NCBI RefSeq assembly: GCF_004833285.1
Contig: NZ_STFG01000001.1
Coordinates: forward strand, 434,001-498,000
Origin: Lampropedia puyangensis
Lineage (GTDB): Bacteria; Pseudomonadota; Gammaproteobacteria; Burkholderiales; Burkholderiaceae_C
Direction of reading: 5' to 3'
Length of the DNA stretch: 64,000 nucleotides
The notes under the pieces were generated by a model. It was given only the letters and a program-made list of their open reading frames with translations. It searched no databases and was not told where the DNA came from. How positions within the stretch are numbered: the first letter of the stretch is position 1; each line of letters starts with the position of its first letter. Made by a program: the position numbers and the translations under genes. This document shows positions 9,794 through 19,394 of this stretch, in pieces.

Positions 9794-10399
9794 ATGGATA
9801 TTGCTTTTTTATTGCTGGTTTTGACTGGCTTGTGGTTGGTGTTGCGCGCTCGTTATCAGGCGCAGCGGGTGGCGTTTTTGGGGCGGCATTTGGCGGGTTT
9901 GCAGGTGGAAAAGCACATGGAGACGCTCACGCAAGGCTATCTGCGGGCCATTCGGGAGCAGGATGTGGTGCGACAGTCCCAGATTTGGGAGACTTTTGAG
10001 GGGAGCGAGCGTGGCGTAGCGGGACAGGTTGAGCGTTTGGCCGAGGCTATTGCAAAAGAGTCAGATGCGATGACTCGGATGGGGCGCTGGGCCTTGTGCG
10101 TGCCATACATCGAGCGATTTGCAGCGCCGTTGACTTTGGACTTCAAGCGGCTATTGCAATTGCATGCGCTCGGTATTCGGCAGGTGGTGGACAATCAGCA
10201 GGGATTGGGCGCCAAGGAGCGTGCCTACCAACTGTCAGCGGAGTTGTTTTTGTTGCAGCACAGTTGCCACTGGTATTGCAAGTCGCGCACGATTGCCGAT
10301 GCGCGATTGGTTGCACGCCATCAAGTCAATCATGCCAAGGTGTTGGCTTCGGTGTTTGCGCAAACACGGGCTCAATACCAGCAATGGTTCAAGGCGTGA
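9794..10399 (+). CDS. Unrecognised membrane-anchored protein
   Basis: A 201-residue protein I cannot assign to a named family. Residues 2-18 (DIAFLLLVLTGLWLVLR) form one N-terminal membrane segment, then a charged, mostly helical cytoplasmic region follows with many Gln, Arg and Ala residues, including a likely helix GVAGQVERLAEAIAKESDAM and a C-terminal helical stretch with Cys and His (LLQHSCHWYCKSR). No enzyme motif is evident. It starts 58 bases after parE, in the same direction, and precedes the rpsO leader, so it may be co-transcribed with parE. Confidence 0.65.
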   Translation: MDIAFLLLVLTGLWLVLRARYQAQRVAFLGRHLAGLQVEKHMETLTQGYLRAIREQDVVRQSQIWETFEGSERGVAGQVERLAEAIAKESDAMTRMGRWALCVPYIERFAAPLTLDFKRLLQLHALGIRQVVDNQQGLGAKERAYQLSAELFLLQHSCHWYCKSRTIADARLVARHQVNHAKVLASVFAQTRAQYQQWFKA

Positions 10400-10515
10400 G
10401 GTACGCACTGGGCAGGCACTTGTATGCAAAAAGCCCTGTGTATTTTTAATATCGGCTACAATCTCTCGTTTTTCACGTCGTGGCCATTTTCCAGTCGCGA
10501 CGCATGTGGCAACAG

Positions 10516-10533
10516 GGCGCCAAGGAATGCGCC
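10516..10533 (+). promoter_or_regulatory. Small hairpin in the rpsO leader
   Basis: GGCGC and GCGCC pair across an eight-base loop, about 20 bases before the rpsO start and just before AAGGAAG. Ribosomal protein S15 represses its own message through leader structure in several bacteria, by different RNA folds. Whether this hairpin does so is a guess. A TACAAT hexamer at 10457-10462 could be the promoter -10 for this transcript. Confidence 0.25.
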
Positions 10534-10553
10534 TTATATCAAGGAAGTAAATC

Positions 10554-10820
10554 ATGATTTCTTCGACCGCTAAAGCAGAGGTCATCAAAGACAATGCACG
10601 TGCTGCTAACGATACAGGTAGCCCAGAAGTGCAAGTGGCTTTGTTGACAGCACGCATCAATGAGTTGACTCCTCACTTCAAGCAGCACGCTAAAGACCAC
10701 CACGGTCGCCGCGGTTTGCTGCGTATGGTGAGCCGTCGTCGTAAGCTGTTGGATTACCTCAAGGCTAAAGACGCCGATCGTTACACTGCGCTGATCGCTA
10801 AGCTGGGTCTGCGTAAGTAA
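10554..10820 (+). CDS. rpsO: 30S ribosomal protein S15
   Basis: An 88-residue S15, the usual length is 88-89. The conserved core is plain: [34 protein letters not shown] and [10 protein letters not shown]. It binds the 16S rRNA central domain early in small-subunit assembly. The ATG at 10554 follows AAGGAAG. The order rpsO-pnp is conserved in many proteobacteria. Confidence 0.98.
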   Translation: MISSTAKAEVIKDNARAANDTGSPEVQVALLTARINELTPHFKQHAKDHHGRRGLLRMVSRRRKLLDYLKAKDADRYTALIAKLGLRK

Positions 10821-10838
10821 TTTGCACATGGTGCATGG

Positions 10839-10876
10839 AACGCCTGGGTTTGCTGTGGAGCGCTCAGGCGTTTTGT
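10839..10876 (+). terminator. Terminator after rpsO
   Basis: AACGCCTG at 10839-10846 pairs perfectly with CAGGCGTT at 10865-10872, followed by TTTTG. It lies 19 bases after the rpsO stop. It is a short stem with a long loop, so partial read-through into pnp is likely. Confidence 0.65.
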
Positions 10877-10920
10877 ATTTGTAGGTTTTCGTTTTTCAGA
10901 GTGCTGGCAGAGCGAAGCTG

Positions 10921-10967
10921 TGTCATTCCATGGGTGTCGTGTAGTAGACGGTATCGATGGAATGGCA
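10921..10967 (+). promoter_or_regulatory. Long stem-loop in the pnp leader
   Basis: Eleven bases at 10921-10931 (TGTCATTCCAT) pair with 10957-10967 (ATGGAATGGCA), with one G-U pair, around a 25-base loop. It lies about 120 bases before the pnp start. In E. coli a leader stem cut by RNase III is the site of PNPase autoregulation; position and form make this a candidate for the same role, but that is inference. Confidence 0.4.
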
Positions 10968-11089
10968 TCGTGTTCTGTATGCGGTAAGCAAATAGGCTCT
11001 GAAATATTCTTGGGTGGGTGTCTCTATGGATTGGGGCGCTTATTGCCAGGATTTTTTAAGATGACTCTCGTTGCATTGAAGGAGCAAAG

Positions 11090-13222
11090 ATGTCTATTTT
11101 TAATAAAGTAGTGAAAGAGTTTCAGTGGGGCGACCACAAAGTTGTGATGGAAACTGGCGAAGTTGCTCGCCAAGCAACAGGCGCAGTGTTGGTTAATATC
11201 GAAGATACCGTGGTGCTGGCAACAGTGGTGGCAAGCAAAAATGCCAAACCAGGGCAAGACTTCTTCCCCTTGACAGTGGATTACATTGAGAAAACTTACG
11301 CTGCAGGCAAGATTCCTGGTAGTTTTTTCAAGCGTGAAGCCAAGCCAAGCGAATTGGAAACATTGACCAGCCGCTTGATTGATCGTCCAATTCGCCCGCT
11401 GTTCCCTGAAGGCTTTTACAACGAAGTGCATGTGGTTGTGCACACCATTTCTCTGAATCCAGAGGTGGATGCTGATATTGCGGCGATGATTGCAGTGAGT
11501 GCTGCTTTGGGCGTTTCTGGTATCCCATTCAATGGCCCTATTGGCGCGGCGCGCGTGGGGTATGTGAATGGTCAGTATGTGCTCAATCCAGGCAAAACAG
11601 CGCGTAAAAACAGCCGCTTGGACTTGGTGGTCGCAGGTACTGAGTCTGCAGTGCTGATGGTTGAGTCAGAGGCTGACCAATTGACGGAAGATGTAATGCT
11701 TGGAGCAGTTGTGTTTGGGCACGACCAAGGTAAAGTGGCAATCAACGCTATTCATGAATTGGTGCGTGATGCTGGCAAGCCTGTGTGGGCATGGCAAGCG
11801 CCTGAAAAAGACCATGCATTTATCGCCAAGGTCAATGGTTTGGCGGAAGAGGGTTTGCGAGCTGCTTACCAAATTCGCTCCAAGCAAGACCGTACTCAAG
11901 CTACGCGCGAGGTTTACGCCAAAGCCAAGGCTGCTTTGGCAGAGCAGGGTCTGGAGTTTGACCCTATCAATGTAGATAACATTCTGTTTGATACTGAAGC
12001 TGCAATTGTTCGTGGTCAGATTTTGGCGGGTGAGCCGCGTATTGATGGTCGCGACACACGCACTGTTCGTCCGATTGAGATTCGCAATAGTGTGCTGCCT
12101 CGCACACACGGTTCAAGCCTGTTCACCCGTGGTGAGACGCAGGCTTTGGTGGTGACTACTTTGGGCACCGAGCGTGATGCGCAGCGTATTGATGCCCTTG
12201 CTGGCGAGTATGAAGAGCGTTTCATGCTGCACTACAACATGCCTCCATTTGCTACAGGTGAGGTGGGGCGTATGGGATCGACAAAGCGCCGTGAAATTGG
12301 CCATGGCCGCTTGGCTAAGCGCGCTTTGGAGGCAGTTTTGCCTGCCAAGGATGAGTTTCCTTACGTGATGCGTGTGGTCTCTGAAATCACGGAGTCCAAT
12401 GGCTCTTCTTCCATGGCGTCGGTGTGTGGTGGCTGTCTGTCACTGATGGATGCTGGTGTGCCTTTGAAAGCGCATGTGGCTGGTATCGCAATGGGCTTGA
12501 TCAAAGATGACAGCCGCTTTGCTGTACTCACCGACATCTTGGGTGATGAGGATCACTTGGGTGATATGGACTTTAAAGTGGCTGGCACCACAACAGGGAT
12601 TACCGCGCTGCAGATGGATATCAAGATCCAAGGTATTACGCGCGAAATCATGCAAGTGGCCTTGGCGCAAGCGCAAGAAGCGCGTTTGCATATCTTGGGC
12701 AAGATGCGTGAATCTATGGGTGAGGCTAAGACCGAGGTGTCTAACTTTGCGCCTAAGCTGTACACGCTGAAAATCAATCCTGAGAAAATCCGCGACGTGA
12801 TTGGCAAGGGTGGCGCAACCATTCGTCAATTGACCGAGGAAACAGGCACTCAAATCGATATCGCTGAAGATGGCACGATTACGATTGCTGCGGTTGATGG
12901 CGCTAAAGCTGATGAAGCCAAGCGGCGCATCGAGGAAATTACTGCTGAAGCAGAAATTGGCCGTGTGTATGAAGGTGCTGTGACCAAGTTACTCGACTTT
13001 GGTGCTTTGGTGAATATTTTGCCGGGCAAAGATGGTTTGCTGCATATCAGTCAGATCGCGCACGAGCGTGTGGAAAAAGTCTCTGACTACTTGAAAGAAG
13101 GCCAAATCGTCAAAGTTAAAGTGTTGGAGACCGATGACAAGGGACGTATCAAGCTGTCGATGAAAGCCCTGTTGGATCGTCCAGTGCGCCAAGAAGCTCC
13201 TCAAGAGTCTGGCCAAGAGTAA
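11090..13222 (+). CDS. pnp: Polyribonucleotide nucleotidyltransferase
   Basis: A 710-residue PNPase: phosphorolytic 3'-5' RNA exonuclease and degradosome component. Two RNase PH-like domains cover residues 1-545, with a KH domain from about 555 ([13 protein letters not shown]) and an S1 domain from about 623 ([18 protein letters not shown]). The [20 protein letters not shown] segment is the family phosphate-binding region. ATG 11090 follows AAGGAG with good spacing. qor starts 13 bases after the stop. Confidence 0.97.
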   Translation: MSIFNKVVKEFQWGDHKVVMETGEVARQATGAVLVNIEDTVVLATVVASKNAKPGQDFFPLTVDYIEKTYAAGKIPGSFFKREAKPSELETLTSRLIDRPIRPLFPEGFYNEVHVVVHTISLNPEVDADIAAMIAVSAALGVSGIPFNGPIGAARVGYVNGQYVLNPGKTARKNSRLDLVVAGTESAVLMVESEADQLTEDVMLGAVVFGHDQGKVAINAIHELVRDAGKPVWAWQAPEKDHAFIAKVNGLAEEGLRAAYQIRSKQDRTQATREVYAKAKAALAEQGLEFDPINVDNILFDTEAAIVRGQILAGEPRIDGRDTRTVRPIEIRNSVLPRTHGSSLFTRGETQALVVTTLGTERDAQRIDALAGEYEERFMLHYNMPPFATGEVGRMGSTKRREIGHGRLAKRALEAVLPAKDEFPYVMRVVSEITESNGSSSMASVCGGCLSLMDAGVPLKAHVAGIAMGLIKDDSRFAVLTDILGDEDHLGDMDFKVAGTTTGITALQMDIKIQGITREIMQVALAQAQEARLHILGKMRESMGEAKTEVSNFAPKLYTLKINPEKIRDVIGKGGATIRQLTEETGTQIDIAEDGTITIAAVDGAKADEAKRRIEEITAEAEIGRVYEGAVTKLLDFGALVNILPGKDGLLHISQIAHERVEKVSDYLKEGQIVKVKVLETDDKGRIKLSMKALLDRPVRQEAPQESGQE

Positions 13223-13235
13223 AGGTTGTACTGCA

Positions 13236-14249
13236 ATGCCATTGGCCGAAACATCCACGACGATGCAAGCAGTTCTGCTGCGTGAATATGGCGCGCCTGA
13301 TGTTTTGCATTTAGGGGAGGCTCTTCGTCCTGTTGCAGGGGGTGGGGAGCTGTTGATTCGCGTGGCCGCTAGCGGGGTGAATCGGCCAGATGTCTTGCAG
13401 CGAAAGGGCCATTACGCTCCGCCTCCGGGGGTGAGTGTGTTACCCGGTCTTGAAGTTGCGGGTGTTGTGGTAGATGGTGATGCTTCTGCTATTGCGGCTG
13501 CGGGGTTTAAGCTGGGTGATCGGGTATGTGCTCTGGTCGCTGGAGGTGGCTACGCGCAGTACTGTGTGGCCCCTGTGGAGCAATGCTTGCCTGTGCCTGA
13601 TGGGTATACCGATGTGCAAGCTGCAAGCTTGCCTGAGACTTTTTTTACCGTCTGGAGTAATGTGTTCGAGCGTGGTGCTTTGCAGGCTGGTGAGACTGTG
13701 CTTGTTCAAGGTGGCAGCAGCGGTATTGGTGTTACTGCGATTCAATTGGCTAAAGCCAAGGGGGCGCGTGTTGTGGTGACGGCAGGTACAAAAGAAAAGT
13801 GTGATGCGTGCTTGGCATTGGGTGCTGATCATGCAATCAATTACCGTGTGGAAGACTTTGTGGCCAAGGTTGCTGAGTTGACTGCTGGACGTGGTGTGGA
13901 TGTGATCTTGGATATGGTCACCGGGGACTATGTGCAGCGTGAAGTGCAATGCTTGGCTGAAGATGGTCGTTTGGTCATCATCGCCGTCCAAGGTGGTTTA
14001 CAGGCCGCATTTGATGCGGGGTTGGTGCTGCGTCGCCGCTTGACGATTACGGGGTCAACTTTGCGTCCACGCTCGGTGCAGTTCAAGGCGCAAGTCGCGC
14101 AGGCCTTGCATCGGCATGTTTGGCCGCTTTTGCAGCAGGGCGTCATCAAGCCTGTGGTGTACCAAACTTTTCCTGCTGCGCAAGCTGCTCAGGCGCATGA
14201 GTTGATGGAGTCCAGTCGGCATGTTGGAAAAATTGTGCTGACTTGGTGA
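13236..14249 (+). CDS. NAD(P)H quinone oxidoreductase (PIG3/QOR family)
   Basis: A 337-residue zinc-free medium-chain dehydrogenase/reductase of the PIG3-like quinone oxidoreductase subgroup. The GroES-like half (residues 10-130) has RVAASGVNRPDVLQRKG; the Rossmann half has VQGGSSGIGVTAIQLAK and places the nucleotide around residues 155-175. It probably reduces quinones with NADPH. A second ATG at 13263 would remove nine residues and could be the true start. The gene is followed by tpiA after 25 bases, a conserved order in Comamonadaceae. Confidence 0.87.
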   Translation: MPLAETSTTMQAVLLREYGAPDVLHLGEALRPVAGGGELLIRVAASGVNRPDVLQRKGHYAPPPGVSVLPGLEVAGVVVDGDASAIAAAGFKLGDRVCALVAGGGYAQYCVAPVEQCLPVPDGYTDVQAASLPETFFTVWSNVFERGALQAGETVLVQGGSSGIGVTAIQLAKAKGARVVVTAGTKEKCDACLALGADHAINYRVEDFVAKVAELTAGRGVDVILDMVTGDYVQREVQCLAEDGRLVIIAVQGGLQAAFDAGLVLRRRLTITGSTLRPRSVQFKAQVAQALHRHVWPLLQQGVIKPVVYQTFPAAQAAQAHELMESSRHVGKIVLTW

Positions 14250-14274
14250 TGATGAGAGAAATAGAGGACAAACA

Positions 14275-15051
14275 ATGCCCCGAAAATTGGTTGTAGGTAA
14301 TTGGAAGATGAATGGCAGTTTGGCTGTCAATGCAGATTTGGTTTCTGCTGTGGCTGCTGGGTTGCCTTGTGCTGGTGAGTTGCCTGGACAAGTTGATGTT
14401 GCGATTGCACCGCCCATTGTTTATGTGGCGCAGCTTAGGCAGTTGATTGACAAGAAGAATTCTTCCTTGGCTCTGGCGGTCCAGGATGTGTCGGCCGCTG
14501 CTTCTGGGGCTTTCACTGGAGATGTGGCTGCTTCAATGGTTGCGGAATTTGGTGTTCGCTACGCTATTGTTGGTCATTCTGAGCGTCGTAAATATCAAGG
14601 TGAAAGTGATTCATTGGTTGCGCAGAAGGCTGTGGCAGCGCAGCAGGCAGGCTTGACGCCTATTGTGTGCGTTGGAGAAACATTGGAAGAGCGTGATGCA
14701 GGTCGCGCTCTTGCGGTGGTTGCCGCGCAGGTGCATGCGGTATTGATGCAGTCTGAGTTGGATGTGTCACGTTTGGTGATTGCATATGAGCCTGTTTGGG
14801 CTATCGGTACGGGGCGAACAGCTTCGCCTGAGCAGGCGCAGGAAATCCATGCGGCTATTCGTCATCAGTTGAAGCAACTATCGGAGGCTGCTGCCAATAC
14901 CGCCATTTTGTATGGGGGAAGTATGAATGCTGCTAATGCGAAGCAGCTTCTCGCTCAGGCTGATATAGATGGTGGCTTGATTGGTGGTGCCGCGTTGAAG
15001 GCGCAAGACTTTTTGGCGATCGTGCAAGCAGCGCAATTGTGTGGCGAGTGA
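14275..15051 (+). CDS. tpiA: Triose-phosphate isomerase
   Basis: A 258-residue glycolytic isomerase interconverting dihydroxyacetone phosphate and glyceraldehyde 3-phosphate. Substrate Lys is in VGNWKMNGS (residues 7-13), the catalytic His in IVGHSERR, and the catalytic Glu in AYEPVWAIGTG, followed by the phosphate loop YGGSM. It is slightly longer than the usual 250. The ATG is preceded by GAGGACAAACA. secG follows after about 60 bases. Confidence 0.97.
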   Translation: MPRKLVVGNWKMNGSLAVNADLVSAVAAGLPCAGELPGQVDVAIAPPIVYVAQLRQLIDKKNSSLALAVQDVSAAASGAFTGDVAASMVAEFGVRYAIVGHSERRKYQGESDSLVAQKAVAAQQAGLTPIVCVGETLEERDAGRALAVVAAQVHAVLMQSELDVSRLVIAYEPVWAIGTGRTASPEQAQEIHAAIRHQLKQLSEAAANTAILYGGSMNAANAKQLLAQADIDGGLIGGAALKAQDFLAIVQAAQLCGE

Positions 15052-15113
15052 TGCGCATGCGCGTGCTCTGTTGGTAATTACAATTAGGTTGAATTGATAA
15101 AAGGTGGTTGAGT

Positions 15114-15602
15114 ATGAGTATGTCGATGACGGTTGTCTTGGTGGTTCAGATTCTGGCTGCGCTGACCATGGCGGGTTTGATTTTGGTTCAGCATGGTAAA
15201 GGTGCCGATATGGGAGCCTCGTTGGGGGCAGGGAGTTCTGGTAGTCTTTTTGGGGCCTCTGGTAGTGCTAATTTCCTCTCGAGAATGACGGCTGTAAGTG
15301 CCACAGTTTTTTTTGCGGCTACTCTGGTGCTGACGTTCATGGCCAGTTCTGGTATGCAGCGTACTAACAACTCTGATGGTGGGACTAGTGTGCTGGAAAA
15401 TGCGACTCTGCCAGTGCCTGCTGAGACTGGTGCTGCATCAGAAATTCCGGGGGCAGGTTCCACGGTAATTCCTTCCTCGGTTGCTCCTGCTTCTACTGGC
15501 AGTGCTACGGTCGATTCGATTCCTGCAGCCAGTGCGCCCGCAGCGTCCAGCGAGGCTGCTTCGCAGCAGGAGTCTGCAAGTAGCGGCACAAGCGCGAATT
15601 GA
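15114..15602 (+). CDS. secG: Protein translocase subunit SecG
   Basis: A 162-residue SecG. Two membrane segments (about residues 5-22 and 55-75) flank the conserved loop with LVQHGKGADMGASLGAG and LFGASGSANFL. Behind them is a long tail rich in Ser, Ala, Pro, Thr and Gly, which explains a length well over the usual 75-110. Several ATG codons are stacked (15114, 15120, 15126) and a TTG lies at 15108; 15114 is chosen for its spacing to AAGGTGG at 15101-15107. Confidence 0.92.
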   Translation: MSMSMTVVLVVQILAALTMAGLILVQHGKGADMGASLGAGSSGSLFGASGSANFLSRMTAVSATVFFAATLVLTFMASSGMQRTNNSDGGTSVLENATLPVPAETGAASEIPGAGSTVIPSSVAPASTGSATVDSIPAASAPAASSEAASQQESASSGTSAN

Positions 15603-15653
15603 TGTAGGGTAGATTCATACATATCACATGGCTGTGACAGCATGCGGTTTTTT

Positions 15654-15686
15654 AAAAAAGCAGCCTATGTCGGCTGCTTTTTTTGT
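15654..15686 (+). terminator. Terminator after secG
   Basis: AAAAAGCAGCC at 15655-15665 pairs with GGCTGCTTTTT at 15672-15682 around a six-base loop, followed by more T. A classic rho-independent terminator that closes the pnp-qor-tpiA-secG unit before tRNA-Leu. The flanking A and T runs would also let it work on the other strand. Confidence 0.9.
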
Positions 15687-15927
15687 GTGCATATAGGGAT
15701 GTCCAATCTGTCCCCAAGGTGTGAAGAGGTTTGAGTGCATGCAGTTAGATGGCTGTTGCTATGGATCAATCTATAAAAATATAAAAATATTCACAGGGAA
15801 TGCAGTGTGCTGACCATCGGGCTGTGTTTTTAAGGTTAGAATTCTGGCTGTTTCGCAAGGTGATAACCCCTCAATAAGCTGCCCACGATGCAGCGCCTTG
15901 TAAAACAATGGAAATTCTAAAAAAGAA

Positions 15928-16013
15928 GCCGTCGTGGTGGAATTGGTAGACACGCTATCTTGAGGGGGTAGTGGCCCATGGCTGTGCGAGTTCGAGTCTC
16001 GCCGACGGCACCA
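15928..16013 (+). tRNA. tRNA-Leu(GAG)
   Basis: Class II tRNA of 86 bases including an encoded CCA. The acceptor stem GCCGTCG pairs with CGACGGC; the D-loop GGTAGAC, a long variable arm and TTCGAGTCTC T-arm are present. The anticodon stem CTATC/GGTAG encloses TTGAGGG, giving anticodon GAG (reads CUC and CUU). It sits about 70 bases before nuoA, the usual place in Comamonadaceae. Confidence 0.97.
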
Positions 16014-16085
16014 TAACCAGATAAAAAAGAGTCCTGCTGCAATCCTGTGTTGCGGTGGTAAGGCTTTGCACGATGGCGACGATCC

Positions 16086-16445
16086 ATGAATCTCGAACAA
16101 TATCTACCGGTTTTGCTGTTTATCCTGGTTGGTAGTGCGGTAGGGGTATTGCCTCTCGTTTTGGGTTGGATTTTGGGGCCAACAAAGCCAGATGCAGCCA
16201 AGAACTCTGCTTACGAGTGCGGGTTTGAGGTTTTTGATGATGCGCGCATGAAATTTGATGTGCGTTACTACCTCGTTGCGATCCTTTTCATTTTGTTTGA
16301 TTTGGAGATCGCTTTTCTTTTCCCTTGGGCGGTGGCGTTGCGCGATGTTGGTTTGACCGGCTTCGTTGCGGTGTTGATATTCCTGACTATTTTGGTCGTG
16401 GGTTTCGCTTATGAGTGGGCCAAGGGTGCCCTGACTTGGGAATAA
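16086..16445 (+). CDS. nuoA: NADH-quinone oxidoreductase subunit A
   Basis: A 119-residue inner-membrane subunit of complex I with three membrane helices. The conserved loop [20 protein letters not shown] follows helix 1, and the helix 2 motif [15 protein letters not shown] is plain. It is the first gene of a 14-gene nuo operon running to 30785. ATG 16086 has only a weak ribosome site. Confidence 0.97.
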   Translation: MNLEQYLPVLLFILVGSAVGVLPLVLGWILGPTKPDAAKNSAYECGFEVFDDARMKFDVRYYLVAILFILFDLEIAFLFPWAVALRDVGLTGFVAVLIFLTILVVGFAYEWAKGALTWE

Positions 16446-16495
16446 TCGGGTCTATCTGATCTTGATTGCGGGCGTGCTCGCCAAGGAGTGCAAGG

Positions 16496-16975
16496 ATGAT
16501 TGAAGGTGTCCTCAAGCAAGGGTTTGTGACTACGACTTACGATTCGGTCGCAAACTGGGCTAAGGCGGGATCGCTGTGGCCGATGACTTTTGGTTTGGCT
16601 TGTTGTGCGGTGGAGATGATGCATACCGCAGCTGCTCGTTATGACTTGTCACGTTTTGGTGCGGAGGTGTTTCGCGCCAGTCCGCGTCAGGCAGATGTGA
16701 TGATTGTGGCGGGTACTTTGTGCAATAAGATGGCGCCGGCTTTGCGTAAGGTTTACGATCAGATGGCAGAGCCTCGTTGGGTGATTTCCATGGGTTCATG
16801 CGCTAATGGTGGTGGTTATTACCATTACAGTTATTCCGTTGTGCGCGGATGTGATCGCGTGGTACCTGTTGATATATATGTTCCTGGGTGTCCTCCGACG
16901 GCAGAGGCGCTTATGTATGGGATTATTCAGCTTCAGGAAAAAGTTCGGCGGACAAATACGATTGCGCGTGTTTGA
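16496..16975 (+). CDS. nuoB: NADH-quinone oxidoreductase subunit B
   Basis: A 159-residue peripheral-arm subunit that carries cluster N2, the last iron-sulfur centre before quinone. The cluster ligands are the tandem Cys in [11 protein letters not shown], the Cys in [13 protein letters not shown] and the Cys of [11 protein letters not shown]. The frame runs from 16466, but ATG 16496 gives the family start [14 protein letters not shown] and has an upstream CAAGGAG. It is encoded between nuoA and nuoC. Confidence 0.97.
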   Translation: MIEGVLKQGFVTTTYDSVANWAKAGSLWPMTFGLACCAVEMMHTAAARYDLSRFGAEVFRASPRQADVMIVAGTLCNKMAPALRKVYDQMAEPRWVISMGSCANGGGYYHYSYSVVRGCDRVVPVDIYVPGCPPTAEALMYGIIQLQEKVRRTNTIARV

Positions 16976-16985
16976 GGGGTGAATA

Positions 16986-17621
16986 ATGACGATAACGAAT
17001 ACCACGAGTGTGACCCCTTTGGTGCAGCAAGATGCACAGGCTTCGAGAGCGGTTTTTGAGCGTGTGCTTGGCGATTTGGTGAAATCGGTTGCTGTTTCAT
17101 TGGATCAGGTGGTTGTTGATGTCTCTGCAGCTAATTATTTGGCTGTGATGCAACTCTTGCAAAAAAATTCTGAGTGCCGCTTTGAGATTCTTGTTGATCT
17201 TTGCGGTGTTGATTTTTCTGAGTATGGCGACGGTGTTTGGGATGGTTTGCGTTTTGCAGCTGTTGTTCAATTGTTGTCAGTGAGTTTGAATCAGCGCGTT
17301 CGGGTGCGTGTTTTTGCGCAGGATGATGATTTTCCTGTCTTGCCTTCACTGATTGGCATTTGGCGCTCTGCTAATTGGTTTGAACGTGAGGCATTTGATC
17401 TTTATGGCATTCTGTTTGAAGGTCACGATGATTTGCGTCGCATCTTGACCGACTATGGCTTTATTGGTCATCCATTCCGTAAGGATTTTCCTCTCTCTGG
17501 CCATGTTGAAATGCGTTATGACGAGGAGCAAAAGCGCGTTCTTTATCAGCCTGTAAGCATTGAGCCGCGTGAGATTACTCCGCGGATCATTCGCGAAGAT
17601 AAGTACGGAGGCCTGCACTGA
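16986..17621 (+). CDS. nuoC: NADH-quinone oxidoreductase subunit C
   Basis: A 211-residue 30-kDa subunit of the connecting fragment, separate from NuoD rather than fused as in E. coli. The signature ERE(A)[16 protein letters not shown] and the [19 protein letters not shown] segment identify it. It contacts NuoD and NuoB. Starts 10 bases after nuoB. Confidence 0.96.
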   Translation: MTITNTTSVTPLVQQDAQASRAVFERVLGDLVKSVAVSLDQVVVDVSAANYLAVMQLLQKNSECRFEILVDLCGVDFSEYGDGVWDGLRFAAVVQLLSVSLNQRVRVRVFAQDDDFPVLPSLIGIWRSANWFEREAFDLYGILFEGHDDLRRILTDYGFIGHPFRKDFPLSGHVEMRYDEEQKRVLYQPVSIEPREITPRIIREDKYGGLH

Positions 17622-17655
17622 TCGGCTTTTGTGGCAGGTCAGGTGAGATAAAACT

Positions 17656-18909
17656 ATGGCTGAAATTAAGAATTACTCGTTGAACTTTGGACCTCAGCAC
17701 CCTGCTGCGCACGGTGTGCTGCGCCTCGTATTGGAGCTCGATGGTGAGGTGGTGCAGCGCGCTGACCCCCATATTGGTCTGTTGCATCGTGCAACAGAAA
17801 AATTAGCGGAGCATAAGACATTTATTCAATCGCTGCCCTACATGGATCGCTTGGATTATGTCTCCATGATGTGCAATGAACATGCCTATTGCATGGCCAT
17901 TGAGAAGCTCTTGGGGATTGAGGTTCCGCTGCGTGCTCAATACATACGCGTAATGTTTTCGGAAATTACGCGTATTCTCAATCACTTGATGTGGTTGGGA
18001 GGGAATGCCAATGATGCGGGTAGTTCTACTGTGCTGATTTATGCATTCCGTGAGCGTGAAGATCTGTTTGATATGTATGAGGCTGTATCTGGTGCGCGTA
18101 TGCATGCGGCTTACTTCCGTCCGGGCGGCGTTTATCGTGATCTGCCCGATAGCATGCCTCAGTACAAAGCTTCCAAGGTTCGAAATAAGCGTAGTTTGGA
18201 TGCCTTGAATGCGAAACGCGCGGGTTCTTTGCTGGATTTTATTGATGATTTCACGCAACGTTTTCCAGGCTGTGTGGATGAGTATGAAACGCTGCTGACT
18301 GAGAACCGCATTTGGAAACAACGCACTGTTGGTATTGGCGTTGTCAGTGCCGATGATGCTATGAACCTGGGAATGACGGGGCCTATGCTTCGCGGATCTG
18401 GCGTGGCGTGGGATTTGCGTAAAACTCAGCCCTACGAAGTCTACGATCGACTGGATTTTGATATTCCAGTAGGGGTTACGGGCGATTGCTATGACCGTTA
18501 CCTAGTCCGTATGCGTGAAATGCGGGAGTCCAATCGGATCATCAAGCAATGCGTCGACTGGCTCAGAGCTAATCCAGGACCTGTGATTACTGATGACCGC
18601 AAAGTAGCTCCGCCCCATCGTGCCAATATGAAATCTGGCATGGAGGACTTGATTCACCATTTCAAGTTGTTTACTGAAGGTTTTAAAGTCCCAGCTGGTG
18701 AGACTTATGCGGCAGTGGAGCATCCAAAAGGTGAATTTGGTATTTACATGATCAGTGATGGGGCAAATAAGCCTTATCGTTTGAAAATTCGTGCGCCTGG
18801 TTTTGCGCACCTCTCTGCGATGGATGCAGTGACGCGTGGTTACATGCTTTCTGATGCGGTGCTGATTCTTGGTACGTTGGATATTGTGTTCGGGGAGGTT
18901 GATCGATGA
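17656..18909 (+). CDS. nuoD: NADH-quinone oxidoreductase subunit D
   Basis: A 417-residue 49-kDa subunit that forms the quinone-binding cavity with NuoB. The start [15 protein letters not shown] includes the His of the quinone site; [18 protein letters not shown] and the DPCLSCSTH-like end (here [14 protein letters not shown]) match the family. Length is normal. The last four bases overlap nuoE (ATGA). Confidence 0.97.
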   Translation: MAEIKNYSLNFGPQHPAAHGVLRLVLELDGEVVQRADPHIGLLHRATEKLAEHKTFIQSLPYMDRLDYVSMMCNEHAYCMAIEKLLGIEVPLRAQYIRVMFSEITRILNHLMWLGGNANDAGSSTVLIYAFREREDLFDMYEAVSGARMHAAYFRPGGVYRDLPDSMPQYKASKVRNKRSLDALNAKRAGSLLDFIDDFTQRFPGCVDEYETLLTENRIWKQRTVGIGVVSADDAMNLGMTGPMLRGSGVAWDLRKTQPYEVYDRLDFDIPVGVTGDCYDRYLVRMREMRESNRIIKQCVDWLRANPGPVITDDRKVAPPHRANMKSGMEDLIHHFKLFTEGFKVPAGETYAAVEHPKGEFGIYMISDGANKPYRLKIRAPGFAHLSAMDAVTRGYMLSDAVLILGTLDIVFGEVDR

Positions 18910-19394
18910 TTACCGAAGCCACCAAGGCGCGTTTTGCGCGTGAGGTCGCCAAATACCCTTCTGAGCGCAAGCAGTCAGCAGTTATGGCTTGTTTGTCGAT
19001 CGTGCAGCAAGAGTTGGGTTATGTTTCGCAGGAAAGCGAAGCTGTGATTGCAGAAGTCCTGGAGATGCCAGAGATTGCCGTGCATGAGGTGACGACTTTC
19101 TACAACATGTACAACCAGCAGGCGTTAGGGCAGTTTAAGTTGGCTGTTTGCACCAATTTGCCTTGCCAATTGCGTGGTGGTAAAGAGGCTTTGCTGCACC
19201 TTGAGCAACGACTCAAAGTTCACATGGGTGATACCACCGTAGATGGTATGTTCACGTTGCAACAATGCGAGTGTTTGGGCGCGTGCGCTGATGCTCCTGT
19301 CATGCTCGTGAATGATCGTGATATGTGCAGCTTCATGAGTAATGATCGCTTGGATCAGCTGGTAGACGCTTTGCGTGCGGAGGCTAAAAAATGA
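18906..19394 (+). CDS. nuoE: NADH-quinone oxidoreductase subunit E
   Basis: A 162-residue 24-kDa subunit of the NADH module with a thioredoxin-like [2Fe-2S] domain. Four ligands are seen in CTNLPC and CLGAC. The N-terminal helical bundle contains [18 protein letters not shown] and the VTTFYNMY motif. Overlaps both nuoD and nuoF by four bases, so translation of D-E-F is coupled. Confidence 0.96.
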   Translation: MITEATKARFAREVAKYPSERKQSAVMACLSIVQQELGYVSQESEAVIAEVLEMPEIAVHEVTTFYNMYNQQALGQFKLAVCTNLPCQLRGGKEALLHLEQRLKVHMGDTTVDGMFTLQQCECLGACADAPVMLVNDRDMCSFMSNDRLDQLVDALRAEAKK

